Source: Vandiemenella viatica
Taxonomy: Eukaryota > Arthropoda > Insecta > Orthoptera > Morabidae
Reading direction: 5' to 3'
Assembly: GCA_031002005.1 (NCBI GenBank)
Contig: JARYHS010013631.1
Coordinates: 66,275,832 to 66,339,831 of the forward strand
DNA length: 64,000 bases
A program made the translations under genes and the position numbers. The notes below the pieces were generated by a model. The model searched no databases. It saw only the letters and a list, made by a program, of their open reading frames with translations, and had not been told where the DNA came from. Below, piece by piece: positions 43,782-53,946 of the stretch (within the stretch, counting starts at the first letter, position 1; each line of letters starts with the position of its first letter).

Positions 43782-44032
43782 TAACCAATTCCTTACAGTT
43801 TTAGCCGCGGTAGTTGAAACTGACTGTTACAACAATGCATGCCTACTAATCATACATTCGCTGGTACAATCAAATAACGGGACTGGGAGCACACGTATTC
43901 CTTTTATGAGTTATGTAACAGACGAGGTTTTTTGGTTTTTTTAAGAAAGGCAGTTGAACTTCCTTCACCATTATTTAAGTAAGACATTTGTATTGTAGGT
44001 GTGGTGAAACAATACATGTCTCCCGCCAGTGG
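43782..44032 (+). repeat. Duplicated segment, copy 2 (no GC block)
   Basis: 'ctaaccaattccttacagtt', 'atgcctactaatcatac', 'ctggtacaatcaaataacgg', 'gactgggagca', 'acagacgagg', and after only about 60 nt the distal block 'gtaagacatttgtattgtag'. In copy 1 these two blocks are separated by about 630 nt. Confidence 0.65.
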
Positions 44033-45064
44033 CTACATTATTTTTTTTCGTATTTATGACACACGCACAAAGCATAACATAGCACAGCAGAGATAGTGGC
44101 GTGATTTCATATCATTAGGAATTTTACTCACTGCGTCTATAGAGTTGTGCAAAATTTCTGTTTTCCTCGCAATAATTTCACTAAGCTGCATTAAGTATAT
44201 AACCACTAACAGCTTGAGGTGCTCCCAGTCTCGTAGTCTCGTAGTCTCGGGACATAGAGACACAGCAAAAGTTGTTGCGCAACTTAAGCTATGAAATAAT
44301 GCCACTATCCTGGAGAACCAATACTTACTTGCTGAAATAATGACATTGGTTGGAGGATATTGCTGATATTACTGTCATGATAGTGCGTTTCACATTATTG
44401 AGAAGGTTTCGTAGAGAAAAGATTTCAAACCACACTGATACTTTTCACCATTTTGCTTTGAATTCACCACGATTCTCATAAAGACAAGAGGATGAGTTCG
44501 TGGAAAACTACATTAAATAATAGTTTTCTAGTTCTAGCAAACTTACAACTGTTCCGCATAACACTGAAATTCTATACATCGTTTGTTGTAACTATTTTGT
44601 GCGCTGAAGATTGAAAAACGTTTGCTGTTACTATTATTTTTAAGTTGTATATCCGTTGAGCATATTTTTGAGTTGCTTTATTGTTCCTGTTCCATTCGGT
44701 GGCTGTACTGTGTGGATCTGGCTTCGGTCAAGATTTATTTAATTAAGTTTTATGTTTGTGTTACATTATCCCTACAAAATTCGTTTAAAACTAAGTTTTC
44801 ATCATTGTTTATTTTAATACACAGCTGAAATTATAAATCACAGTAAACAGACAACTATTAATGGCTCATTCTAAGTTCCAAAGTCTTGAACATATTCCAT
44901 TTGATTAGTAGGTTACATTCTACTGGGAAGGAGCATTATTCCGTTATTGTCTGATACTTTTGTATACGATCTTCATTACAGTTATTTAGATTTACAAGAG
45001 ATTACTAATTCCCTAATACTACCAATACTTCTTTTTTTTTAAATGAGAAAGAAAACATTACATT
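44033..45064. other. No recognisable gene
   Basis: AT-rich. A small 9-nt repeat ('ctcgtagt' x3 near 44228-44250). Unassigned frames only. Confidence 0.35.
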
Positions 45065-45069
45065 TAACT

Positions 45070-45345
45070 TAAATTAATTCTTCACAGGAGTTCTGTTGGA
45101 TAGCGTCGTAAAAAGACTTCGTTTCGACAATCGGTTCGGTTGTCTTCATCAGGTCTATTACTTCAGATATTGTTACCTTAAATCACAAACTGTCTAACTA
45201 GACTGTCACAAACTGTCTAGTTTGTGATTTCAGGTAACAATATCTGAAGTAATAGACCTGATAAAGACATCCGAACTGGCTGTCGAAACGTTGTCTTTTT
45301 ACGACGCTATCTGGCTGGACTCCTGTAAAGAATTCAATTCATTAA
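45070..45345. repeat. Imperfect inverted repeat with hammerhead-like arms
   Basis: Two arms of about 120-130 nt (about 45070-45198 and 45213-45345) are imperfect reverse complements, centred near 45205. Matches include 'tagcgtcgtaaaaagac' with 'gtctttttacgacgcta', and 'ggtctattacttcagatatt' with its complement at 45238-45257. Each arm read outward contains 'cctgat(g/a)aagaca' .. 'tgtcgaaacg', a hammerhead-ribozyme-like core of the kind known in Penelope-like element terminal repeats. Family assignment is an inference. Confidence 0.6.
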
Positions 45346-45775
45346 TACGCCGGGAAAGTCTCCACTTACATATTACGTTCAACTTTTTCAGTCTTTAAGC
45401 TATCTCAAATATTTTTATTTAATTCTCACAAGGGCAGTAAGAATTTTTTGTATAAATTTTTGAGTGCTAGCTGGTTCTGTTACATTCGTGTGATGTTGAT
45501 ATGTAATGGGATTCATTCTTTATCAGTTAAGGTATTATCATTACATCTTGTTAACGAGAACAAGTATGGTGTTGTCAGCATCATTTTGGAGATGCTTTAA
45601 ACCAGGTACTTATTTGACGCCAAACTGAATGTGGATTGGGAGGCTGCCCGCTTGTTAACTCCATAGAAAAATCCACGGTCCCATTTCTATTTCAAACTAG
45701 CTCATCCAGCTTTTAAATCCCCCTACCGTTTAATGTTATTGTAAATAAAGTTGGGTGACGTTTCTCAAGCCGTAG
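45346..45775. other. No recognisable gene
   Basis: AT-rich flank. Nothing recognised. Confidence 0.35.
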
Positions 45776-46010
45776 AGTGCGTTACTTCAGCCTGGACGAC
45801 CAGGGTTCGTTTACAGAAAAAGCCGAGAACATTTTTTCCAGTCTGATCGTCCGGAACGGTTTCCCAGCCTACTCTCCAATTAATACTGGAGAGGAAACTC
45901 GTAGCATTGATGAAGTTAGCTGGAGCGTGGCGCTGACGGCGCTATGTTGTTCTCAGAGCCCCAGGTCAAGACTTAGAGATGCGGAGCTGTATCTCCGCCC
46001 ATAAAAAAGC
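45776..46010 (+). repeat. Possible tRNA-headed repeat
   Basis: 'gtgcgttacttcagcctgga' followed by 'cgaccagggttcg' resembles A/B-box spacing, followed by a GC-richer body ending near 'ctccgcccataaaaaagcgc'. Only one copy was seen, so this is tentative. Confidence 0.25.
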
Positions 46011-46690
46011 GCGCTTCACAGTGACTGTTACCTTGCATTTTTACTATGTTGTTAAGAATATTTATAAGAACGGTTCCATTTAAACATGAATCGTCAACAT
46101 GCCATTATAGAGAGAATGCGTATTATTTCTATACACTTTTCTCCCTACAACTGGAGAAAGGATCTCCTATGGTATAACCTAACAAAAATTTGTATACAGT
46201 TTTTCGCTTGGTAACATTATGTGTGTGGCTTTATTTGTTCTACAACTCTTCAGGTGCCATTAATGAAATGATTTGAAGCGAAGTGTATTTATGTGTGTGA
46301 GTCAGCATATACAGTAAGCATGCTAATGTCCCTCGTTTCATATCTCTCTGCAGATAACCTCTCTGAAGTCCACACTGCAGTATTTTGTTTTATTTTTCAC
46401 ACGGCGCAATCTGAGGCAAAGAAGTAGCACACAACTAGGATGTGCACGTGTGTCAGCTGCTAACGAAAAATTATTATCACTTTGCTTTGAGACAATTGCT
46501 ACGCAAATGTTAGGTACAAACTGTATGTTTGTTGTTAATGTCAAAACTACCCTTTGGTTGATATTACTGTTTAGTGATATGTACGATTATTATGATACAA
46601 GGTATAGTTTGAAGTTTATAAATTATATGCATTTAGCTTTATTGTAAATTATACTACGCTCAGTGAAAATTCCAAATCACACCGTTCATC

Positions 46691-46693
<3 letters not shown>
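46011..46693. other. No recognisable gene
   Basis: AT-rich. Two 65-68-codon frames on opposite strands overlap near 46450. Unassigned. Confidence 0.35.

Positions 46694-46732
<39 letters not shown>
46694..46732. repeat. 39-nt poly(A) tract
   Basis: Uninterrupted A run. It could be the tail of a plus-strand retrocopy ending here, but the sequence to its left (46000-46690) is not recognised as one. Confidence 0.9.
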
Positions 46733-46735
<3 letters not shown>

Positions 46736-47795
46736 TTGGCATGTGACTGGAGACTTCTGGAAGTTCTTCGAGCACTTTGCTCATAAAATTAGACTTACAA
46801 ACTTAGCCACAAACTTATACAAAAAAATCTATGATTGGCTGTGTCTTGTGCCAAAAGTACGAAACTCGTATGATATTTAATATCAAAGCTATCCAGAGTG
46901 TTATTTTTACAGATTGATTTCACACACAATTTATTTCCAGTCTGTTGAATTCGTTAGGATAGGAAATCACAGAAGAAAGAGAAATATGTTTCGAGGAAAT
47001 TCTTTGCAAATTTTAACAGTTGAGATATTTTCAGTGAACCGCAGAGAAGTACAATCATTAACTGCGTTTATAACTAGCGGAAAGCATAGGGCAAAAAAAT
47101 CAGATTAACTATGCTATCACCAAGACACAAGCAATAAATTATCTTTACACGCACCATGCAGTAAATAAACAGCTGTGTGTCAATTTTAGGCACGAGGCTA
47201 CTAATGGTTGTCTGGTCATGTTACTGACAGTTAAAATTGTGTGCGCAGTTTATTAGTCATGGTGGTATAACCTAATCTTATCGCATAAAGAGAAGTTCAA
47301 CATGGAATCTGAATAGTTTGCCGTAGCTTCTGAACTCTTTCAGAAATACTCATTTGTGCGTTTGCCACACCCTCATAAGTTCTTAACCCTTTAACTTAGA
47401 GATTTGTAACTGTGCTCTCCTCTCGTTCTTACAAATCTTAACGCTGTTATGACGTAAACTTTAGAAAAATCATGGGAGCAAAAATAGTTTTAGCTGTTTT
47501 ATTGTGCGGCTGATGGAAAAATCTTCTTTAGGTATTGCTATCAAATGAAATTAGGATTTTTTCATTTAATTCCTCTTGTAAAAGGTTTGGTGAAAAAGGA
47601 TAAAAAACAAATTGCCTCTTTATTTCCTAAAATACTGATACGAAAAATATTTTAAAAATCGAAGCCATTTGTATCTTTCTAAAGTTTACCTGATGATTGT
47701 GGTTTTCTCTAAATAACTAAAAGAGTAATTTCAACAAATTTGATACTTCAGCATAGAATTTTTGACAAGAATATTATGTCAGACATTTGATACAA
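46733..47795. other. No recognisable gene
   Basis: AT-rich with no supported feature. Confidence 0.35.
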
Positions 47796-48303
47796 GGCCC
47801 GCCCTGTTGGCTCAGTTGGTTGCGTCACCGTGATCGCGTCCGCTGCCTTACACGGTGGGAACTGGTTCGAATACTAGTGGTGCAAGAAATTATCATCGGG
47901 ACTTGGTCGGCAGGGTTGGATACATAATTTCTAATCACCAGATTGTGCCTCAGAGTCCTCAGCTATATCCCATAGCTCTCCGCAGTGTGTATGGAGTGAG
48001 GGAATCGGCACTACGCAATTGTTGATGGTGATTCGTTCCTCGGTTGGGGACGTTAGGGCTGGCGGCGCATTTTGGTGCTTTTCGGAAGAATAGGCCTAAA
48101 TGCGTACGCATTCTCTCCATTCTACATCTCTTATTTCAAACAATACAAAAACACCCTATACTGATCATACATCCTATCATAATCATTCACAGCGACAATG
48201 ACAAACTGTCACACTGAAGGCAACGGGAAACCACTCCTGTTCTTGTTTCCAAGTAAGTTATCATGTCGGAGTATGTCCATTATGGTAATCGCATACGCTC
48301 AGA
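47796..48303 (+). repeat. SINE-D: tRNA head plus RTE-like motif
   Basis: Head 'gccctgttggctcagttggt' (A-box-like) and 'gggaactggttcgaatacta' (B-box-like), then about 330 nt of body, then 'gaaggcaacgggaaacc' (48216-48232) followed by 'actcctgttcttg'. That 17-mer is identical to the 5'-UTR motif of the RTE copy at 3174-3190 (minus). The long body is unusual for a simple SINE. The right border is uncertain. Confidence 0.55.
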
Positions 48304-49424
48304 ATCGGATATGGAATCATAAAACATAAGACGAGAATTTCGTGAAATGGATAGCAAATTTGTCAAGAAAATATTTTATTGGAAAATTTCAAAAATGCTC
48401 CAAGACCCGCTCTTTTTAAAATTCCCTTGGTACTGGATTTTTAAAAATATTTTTACAAAAGAAAATGTTGTACGTCATCAACTGAAAGCACAATCAATAT
48501 ACAGAACACTCAACGCTCGTAGCATCTGCTTCGCAGACAGTTTTTTTTTCTAATTAACTTTCTAGTATGATGAGTAGAATGTCATTGGAGCAGGCAGAGG
48601 AAAGGTCGAAGAACGAGAAAAAAATCAGGTGCAGTCTTTCGAAGAAATCATTCTGGCAGTTGTTTGTAGTGTTTTCGGAAAATGACACAAACACGAAATT
48701 CGGATGGTCACATCGGGAATCGAAACCACGTCCTCAAAAATGACTGGGATTCCCTGTTCACTCGTGTACCAACATAACTTTCTTCTGAAAACAGGTGTCC
48801 TATTGTTGAATCTTCCTTTATTGAACTTCCTCAGAACTAATAATCATTCTTTTTTTCTCCAGTTCTTCCATTCCTTATCTCAACTCTCTGACTTTAGATA
48901 TTCCAATAACGTATTTGCCTTGTCATTTAGGCTACCTCCTGCATGTTTTTGTGTATTATGTTATGATCCTTCTAAATTTACCTTTTATCCTCATTCGCTG
49001 GGGAATACTCCCATCATTTTCTCTAATTTATCCATCCAGTTTTCAGGATGGTAGGGTGGAATTTGTTGTACTAGACTGGCCTCAAACTGGTGACTGGCCG
49101 GACAAGCACAGTAGCTCTAGGCTGCATAACTATGACTTGCGTTTCGACAGCGTAGATTGCAAGAACAATTTTCTTGCACAACTACCGCTCATTATTTCTG
49201 TGTTAACGTTTGCAGGAACTTTTTAAAGCTTTAAATATTCTCCCTAGCTCCATAGTGGAGGCGTGTCATGCCTCTGATATTCATCAAAATTCCTCGTCAT
49301 CATATGCCATTACTTTCTACCTATAAACTATTGAAACACAAATCTTAATACCTCCTTCAATGGTACGAATACTCTCAAAATTTTGAAATAGTAATGATAA
49401 TTTTGAGTAAGATAAGATTCACTC
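48304..49424. other. Unassigned
   Basis: AT-rich. The minus strand of 48800-49060 shows a Lys/Glu-rich, stop-interrupted text that might be an old retroelement ORF, but no motif could be fixed. Confidence 0.3.
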
Positions 49425-49655
49425 TAAAGCGGCGTACTCACTAGTGAGCTGTAACTGTAACCGTTGCACGTTACTGTTACCAAATACGATATTGTGTACG
49501 TGGCTCGCGAGCCTGCCAGGGGCGGAACGAGTTGCATTCGCAGCGAGCCGAAGATTGTCGGTTTTTGCTGCGACTCAAAAGGCGCTCGCAGTGCGTTCGT
49601 GGACGTCGAGAGTGAAGGTTGTTGCACGCTGCGAACCTACCAGTATCCTCAGCGT

Positions 49656-49818
49656 CATGAGTGAATGGACAGAAGATAAATGTCTTCAGTTGACAGACGC
49701 CTACAACGAAAGCAGTATCCTATGTAGCTCCAACGACAAGGATTACTACAAAAAACATTTGAAAGAAGACCCCTGGTTCAGAATTGGAGGTATTATGAAT
49801 GAAATCGGGGAAGTATGA
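49656..49818 (+). pseudogene. Harbinger-associated MADF/Myb-like frame, truncated
   Basis: Frame from ATG at 49656 to TGA at 49818 (53 aa): 'MSEWTEDKCLQLTDAYNESS', then 'NDKDYYKKHLKEDPWFRIGG'. This matches the MADF (Myb/SANT-related) DNA-binding module of PIF/Harbinger accessory proteins, which bind element ends and assist the transposase. Only about the first two helices are present. A longer upstream frame begins at 49444 inside the terminal repeat; the internal ATG fits the domain start better. Confidence 0.7.
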
Positions 49819-49861
49819 GTTCATAAAATTATGTATGAATTTTTTGAAATAAATTACATTA

Positions 49862-50290
49862 TTATTTTATTACTATTGAATAAAGGATTACTTTGATTTG
49901 TTCTTTCAATGCTCCTATCAGCGCCTGGAACACTTCAGGGACAATTGAGCTTATGCCTTGTTTCGATACGCGAAACAAGTATTGTAAACTTGTAGAAGAA
50001 TCACTAGTAGCTAAGTATCTCAGCGTCACAGCTAATCTGTCTTGAACCGACACTGCTTCTCGGGAGAAAGTGTTTCTTCCTTCTGTCTTGGGCTCTATTA
50101 TGTTAATTAGATATTTAAAATCAGTTAGAGAGATTCTCGTGAAATTTTTGTAATGACCTCTCATTTGTTGATTTCCTAAAAGAAGAATTATATCACTTCT
50201 TTCTCGGTACATTCCATGAGTACGCCATCTTCGTGCCCGTTTATAATCATCCAGTAAAGCATCTACAAGTATGTAGGCTGCACACTTCAT
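49862..50290 (-). pseudogene. Harbinger transposase, N-terminal part
   Basis: 142 codons: a 'RSDIILLLGNQQMRGHYKNF' leader, 'RISLTDFKYLINIIEPK', 'REAVSVQDRLAVTLRYLATS', 'STSLQYLFRVSKQGISSIVP', 'EVFQALIGALK', then an out-of-family tail and stop. This is the conserved helix-turn-helix region preceding the DDE nuclease in PIF/Harbinger transposases. The nuclease (three acidic residues) is missing entirely, consistent with an internal deletion. The frame itself is intact, which suggests a young copy. Confidence 0.88.
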
Positions 50291-50483
50291 CCGACATCGT
50301 GGAGCTCCAAACTAACACTACAGATAGAGTCGGCTTGTCGTTATGGATACAGTGAGCGTACACACTAGAACGTGATTACTGTGTCTGTTCGGTTACAGTT
50401 ACGGCTCGCTAGTGAGTACCCGGCTTAAGCATTGCCACCATCTTCTTTTATTGTTGTTAATTAGACTCAACATAGAATTACAG

Positions 50484-50719
50484 AGCGTGGTTGGTGAGCG
50501 GTGAAGCTCTCGTCTCGCATTCTGGAGGACGTGGATTCAAATCCCTTTCCGGGCATCCAGATTTGGGTTTTTCGCGGTATCCTCAAATCACTCCAGGTGG
50601 AGACCGGGATGGTTTCTTCAAAAGGCCATGGTTGAATTCCTTCCCGTTCCTTGCCTCCAATCCTTTCCCGCCTCTAATGACGTCGACGTCAACGACGCGT
50701 AAAGTCATAAACAAAAAAG
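50484..50719 (+). repeat. SINE-A, full copy with head
   Basis: 'gcgtggttggtgagcggtga' (A-box region), 'ctcgtctcgcattctggagg', 'gattcaaatcccttt' (mutated B box), 'gggcatccagatttgggttt', 'ccaggtggagaccgggatgg', 'tcaaaaggccatggttgaat', 'cctctaatgacgtcgacg', 'gcgtaaagtcataa', A-rich tail. Confidence 0.88.
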
Positions 50720-51377
50720 TCAACACAGAATGCGTGGTTCACGGAAATTTGGAAGCTTTGTTTACACCCACTACACCGAATACAATGGCGACATGGATAG
50801 TGCGGGCGGTAACTGAATGTAATCACCAGTTACCTGCAAACACAACCATCACATAGCTTCATATAGTGGTCGTGCTAACGAACGGTTGAGAGAAGACTCC
50901 ACCATTACCCTGAAACTATGCAGCCCAGCTTGACACAAAGGCTCTTTAAAGCGATGACCTGGCATGCATTAGCAATCGTGTTGTTACTGGCTATGAAATT
51001 AGTGAGAAATTACAGTTAATTTACAAATAAATATCAAGAATAAATTGTAGCAGTTTAATTATACCTCAGGTGTTACCTACTAAACAATTATTTTTGATAT
51101 GGCAAATTGGTCTCAGTCAACGATGATAGCGATAATTTACTGGAAAAGAGAAACTTTTAACCTTCATCATCTTTCTCTGATCAACAACCATGCAATAAGA
51201 ACAGTAGACTGAATACTCAGCATTACTTGAAAGTAATCAAAGAAAAATTCTAATCTCCATGAAAGTAGAAGGAACCTTATATCTGTCTAAAAGTTTATTA
51301 TTTTCGATACTGGTTTCTGCAGTTGAAGAAACGCTAACGATGATTGTTCGTTACAAAAACCCATTTAGTGCATTGTA
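50720..51377. other. No recognisable gene
   Basis: Nothing recognised between two SINE copies. Confidence 0.35.
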
Positions 51378-51510
51378 CTAGGCTGGTGGGTGACCGGTAA
51401 TGCAAGGTCCTTGTATTTGGGAGGATGCGGATTCAAATCCCCTCGCGGCCATCCATTTACGGTTTTATATTGTTTCGCGAAATTACTCCAGGTGGATGGC
51501 AGATGGTTCC
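51378..51510 (+). repeat. SINE-A-like, diverged
   Basis: 'ggctggtgggtgaccggtaa', 'ttgggaggatgcggattcaa', 'atcccctcgcggccatcca', 'ttacggttttatattgtttc', 'ccaggtggatggcagatgg'. The 3' body departs from SINE-A after about 51510. Confidence 0.6.
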
Positions 51511-51658
51511 TGTAATTGAGGCTGCTCATCACCAACGCTCTGCTTTTTGTGTTCCGCGGGCGTCTAATGACATCTGAGATGCTGCTAGGCAACATAACAA
51601 CATCTGTCGTTGCCATGCCAGGCTGACTTCAAGGCAGACTTCAAGACTTGCAACTGCA

Positions 51659-51694
51659 CCTGAAGATGGCGACGGAGTATAAAGTCGCCGAAAT
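51659..51694 (+). ncRNA. Hammerhead-like core, possible Penelope-type remnant
   Basis: 'cctgaagat', a stem GGCGAC (51668-51673), a 10-nt loop, the exact complement GTCGCC (51684-51689), then 'gaaat'. The layout matches the core 'CTGAnGA - stem II - GAAAC' of hammerhead ribozymes, but two core positions differ, so activity is not expected. A similar arrangement occurs in 45070-45345. Confidence 0.35.
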
Positions 51695-51699
51695 ATTGT

Positions 51700-52628
51700 G
51701 CATTAATAACAACATCACTCGGTTTGTTTCCCGAGAAACGTTTATAAATAAACAACGCCGAGAAAGATTACATTCATTTATAAAAAAAATTGTATTGTAA
51801 TTAAATTTGTAAGGGATATTTGATAAGTACGTAAGGGCTTAATGGTTTATGCATATATGGATGCTACATGTTAAAACACTTCCTAAATTCCCTGTTGATT
51901 TCTATCATGCTGTTGATAAGTAATCTTTGACTGTTTTACTTACATGAATTTACAATTGCAGCTCACCGATTTCGCACTAGCGGAAATGGTATTTAGGGAT
52001 CATATTTTAATAAAGATTGAACTTATCAGACGATAAAGAGATACTAATAAGCTTGAAGTTGAATTAGAATCAACCGAGGCCTATTCAAAAATAGAGTTGG
52101 AGAGAACGTATCAGTTACACACAGCTCACATGCTATCCTTTTTGCAGGTAGCCCCTTTGTGTCGTCTCGCACTTTGGCCTATGTTCTGCACGTCAATAGA
52201 GAAGGCCTTTTCCTCTGTGTCTGCATTGGTTCCAACGCCGACTAGTCCTGAAACTTTCAGTGCCTTTTTAAATATGAGAAGCAGCCGCATTCAGAATTCG
52301 TTGGTCTGTAGAGCAGTAGGCCTGGGACACTAGCGTAACTCTTCTGTTTTTCAGATAATCTTGGATCAAGTTTCAAATGCCACCATCTTGTTTGCAATGA
52401 AAGTTCTGTGAGCACGTACTACACTAACTTGTACAATCTATTAATACTCTCCTGATCATTCATGCTCTACGTTGCTATCATGCTATAACTATAACTATAA
52501 TTATAATTAGAAAGAAAATAACGGCGGAAAAATTGGTTGACTAAAAAATGTGGGAATCATCTCAAGAATATTAAATTTAAACAAAAGAGGTATGATTAGC
52601 GTCACAGGTATCGTTTTAGAAACACCGA
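51700..52628. other. Unassigned
   Basis: A 78-codon frame (52097-52333) contains 'TSIEKAFSSVSALVPTPTSP', and a 'tttttgcag' acceptor-like site precedes it. No family recognised. The rest is AT-rich. Confidence 0.3.
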
Positions 52629-52846
52629 GTGCCGTGGTTGAGCGATAACGTTCTTGCATCGCATTCAGGAGTACGTGGATTCGATTCCCCATCCGGCCAT
52701 CCAGATTTGGGTTTTCCATGGTTTCTTCAAGTCATGTCAGTTGAATGCTGGCATGTATCCTTCAAAAGACCTTCCCGATCCTTGCTCCGAGTTCTTTCCC
52801 GCTTCAAATTACCTCGACTTCGAAGAGGCATAAAACCAGAAGAAAT
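52629..52846 (+). repeat. SINE-A, full copy with head
   Basis: 'gtgccgtggttgagcgataa', 'cgttcttgcatcgcattcag', 'tggattcgattccccatccg', 'gccatccagatttgggtttt', 'ccatggtttcttcaag', 'ttgaatgctggcatg', 'ttcgaagaggcataaaacca'. Confidence 0.85.
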
Positions 52847-52849
52847 TAG

Positions 52850-53946
52850 TAAGGATTTATAACAGGCCCGTAAAACGAGTGTCGGGGAGGAGATAGGAGG
52901 TAAAGCGTGCGCTAGTTCAAATTCGGTCCAGGCGTACCAGCAATCCGACCGGTTTTTTTGGAGGTTTACAAGGATCTTAGGCTGTTTTAGCCAGTTTTTT
53001 TTATCGGTTTTACGTAAATAGCTAAGTCACATTAACAAAATAACACATTTCCACAAAGCTTAAATGACTCGCAGATAAATGGTAACATTCACTATCCTCC
53101 CGTTGCTTAGTTCGTTCCATCTCTGGGAGACCAACCAAGGTACAAAACACTAACTTGAATTACCCTCGGGACAGGACGCATTTCTCTTCGTTTGTAAATA
53201 AGTGACGTTTTTGTAGCATATCATTGTGAACTCCCAGACATGGAGGTGAGAGCTACCAATTAGAAAATTATTCATAATGAAAACTTTTACACTTCAATTT
53301 ATTGAGGGTGTCAGGAGGTGAAGGACTGGAAGAAATTAGCAAGAAAAAAAAGATGAATAATTTAACAAAATGATAAACGAACTGAAAGTTAAAATTAATA
53401 GCGTGTATTAGTAGTCTGGAAAAGAAAGGAGAAAAAATGGGTGTACAGGGAAATTTCAACCAGAGAAGACACTATATTGCAATTAAAACTTAATTAAAGA
53501 AAAGATCTGGAAGAAAATGGTTTAGATAATTTTCACTCACAAAATGCATATTTAACACAAACTTCTGAAGCGACAGGCAAAACGGAAGAAGTTTTTAAAG
53601 TTATTTTAAGATTCCCAAATGAAAGACGTAATCTTTTTCAACAGCCTTATAGTGTAAACGTATATGGGTAAAACTAAAAAATATATATATATATAACGTG
53701 AAGACTAGCGGAATGCAATAATTTTGATTATATTATATTAGATTGAAATAAGTTTTTTGCTGAATATTTGTTGAACACACATTCACCCAAATTTCATTTA
53801 ATTACCAAATAAAGGAATTACAGTGAAACTATTATGATGGCAACGTTGTGCAGACAGGCGCTGGATACCTGGTTTTGAGGGTTTAGTTATTTCCGTCACT
53901 ATCTAGCTGACAGCTGGTATTCCAGCACAATCTACAAGCGGCGCAA
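52850..53946. other. No recognisable gene
   Basis: Mostly AT-rich, including an '(at)n' patch near 53681-53694. 52862-52960 has a B-box-like 'agttcaaattcgg', without further support. Confidence 0.35.

Larger units (their letters stand above)
49428..50425. mobile_element. PIF/Harbinger element, internally deleted
   Basis: 998 nt. Left end starts 'agcggcgtactcactagtga', and the right end reverse-complemented starts 'agccgggtactcactagcga'. 32 of the first 36 positions agree. Both sides carry a direct TAA (49425-49427 and 50426-50428), the TWA-type duplication of PIF/Harbinger transposons. It carries two convergent coding remnants: a MADF-type DNA-binding frame on plus and the N-terminal part of a Harbinger transposase on minus. 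The DDE core is absent, so the copy is non-autonomous. A SINE-A lies 56 nt to the right. Confidence 0.92.

Noticed and set aside
52097..52333. Candidate hAT-type C-terminal domain ('TSIEKAFSSVSALV')
   Set aside because: The resemblance to 'P.S.vERaFS' is too short, and the residues around it do not fit the dimerisation region.
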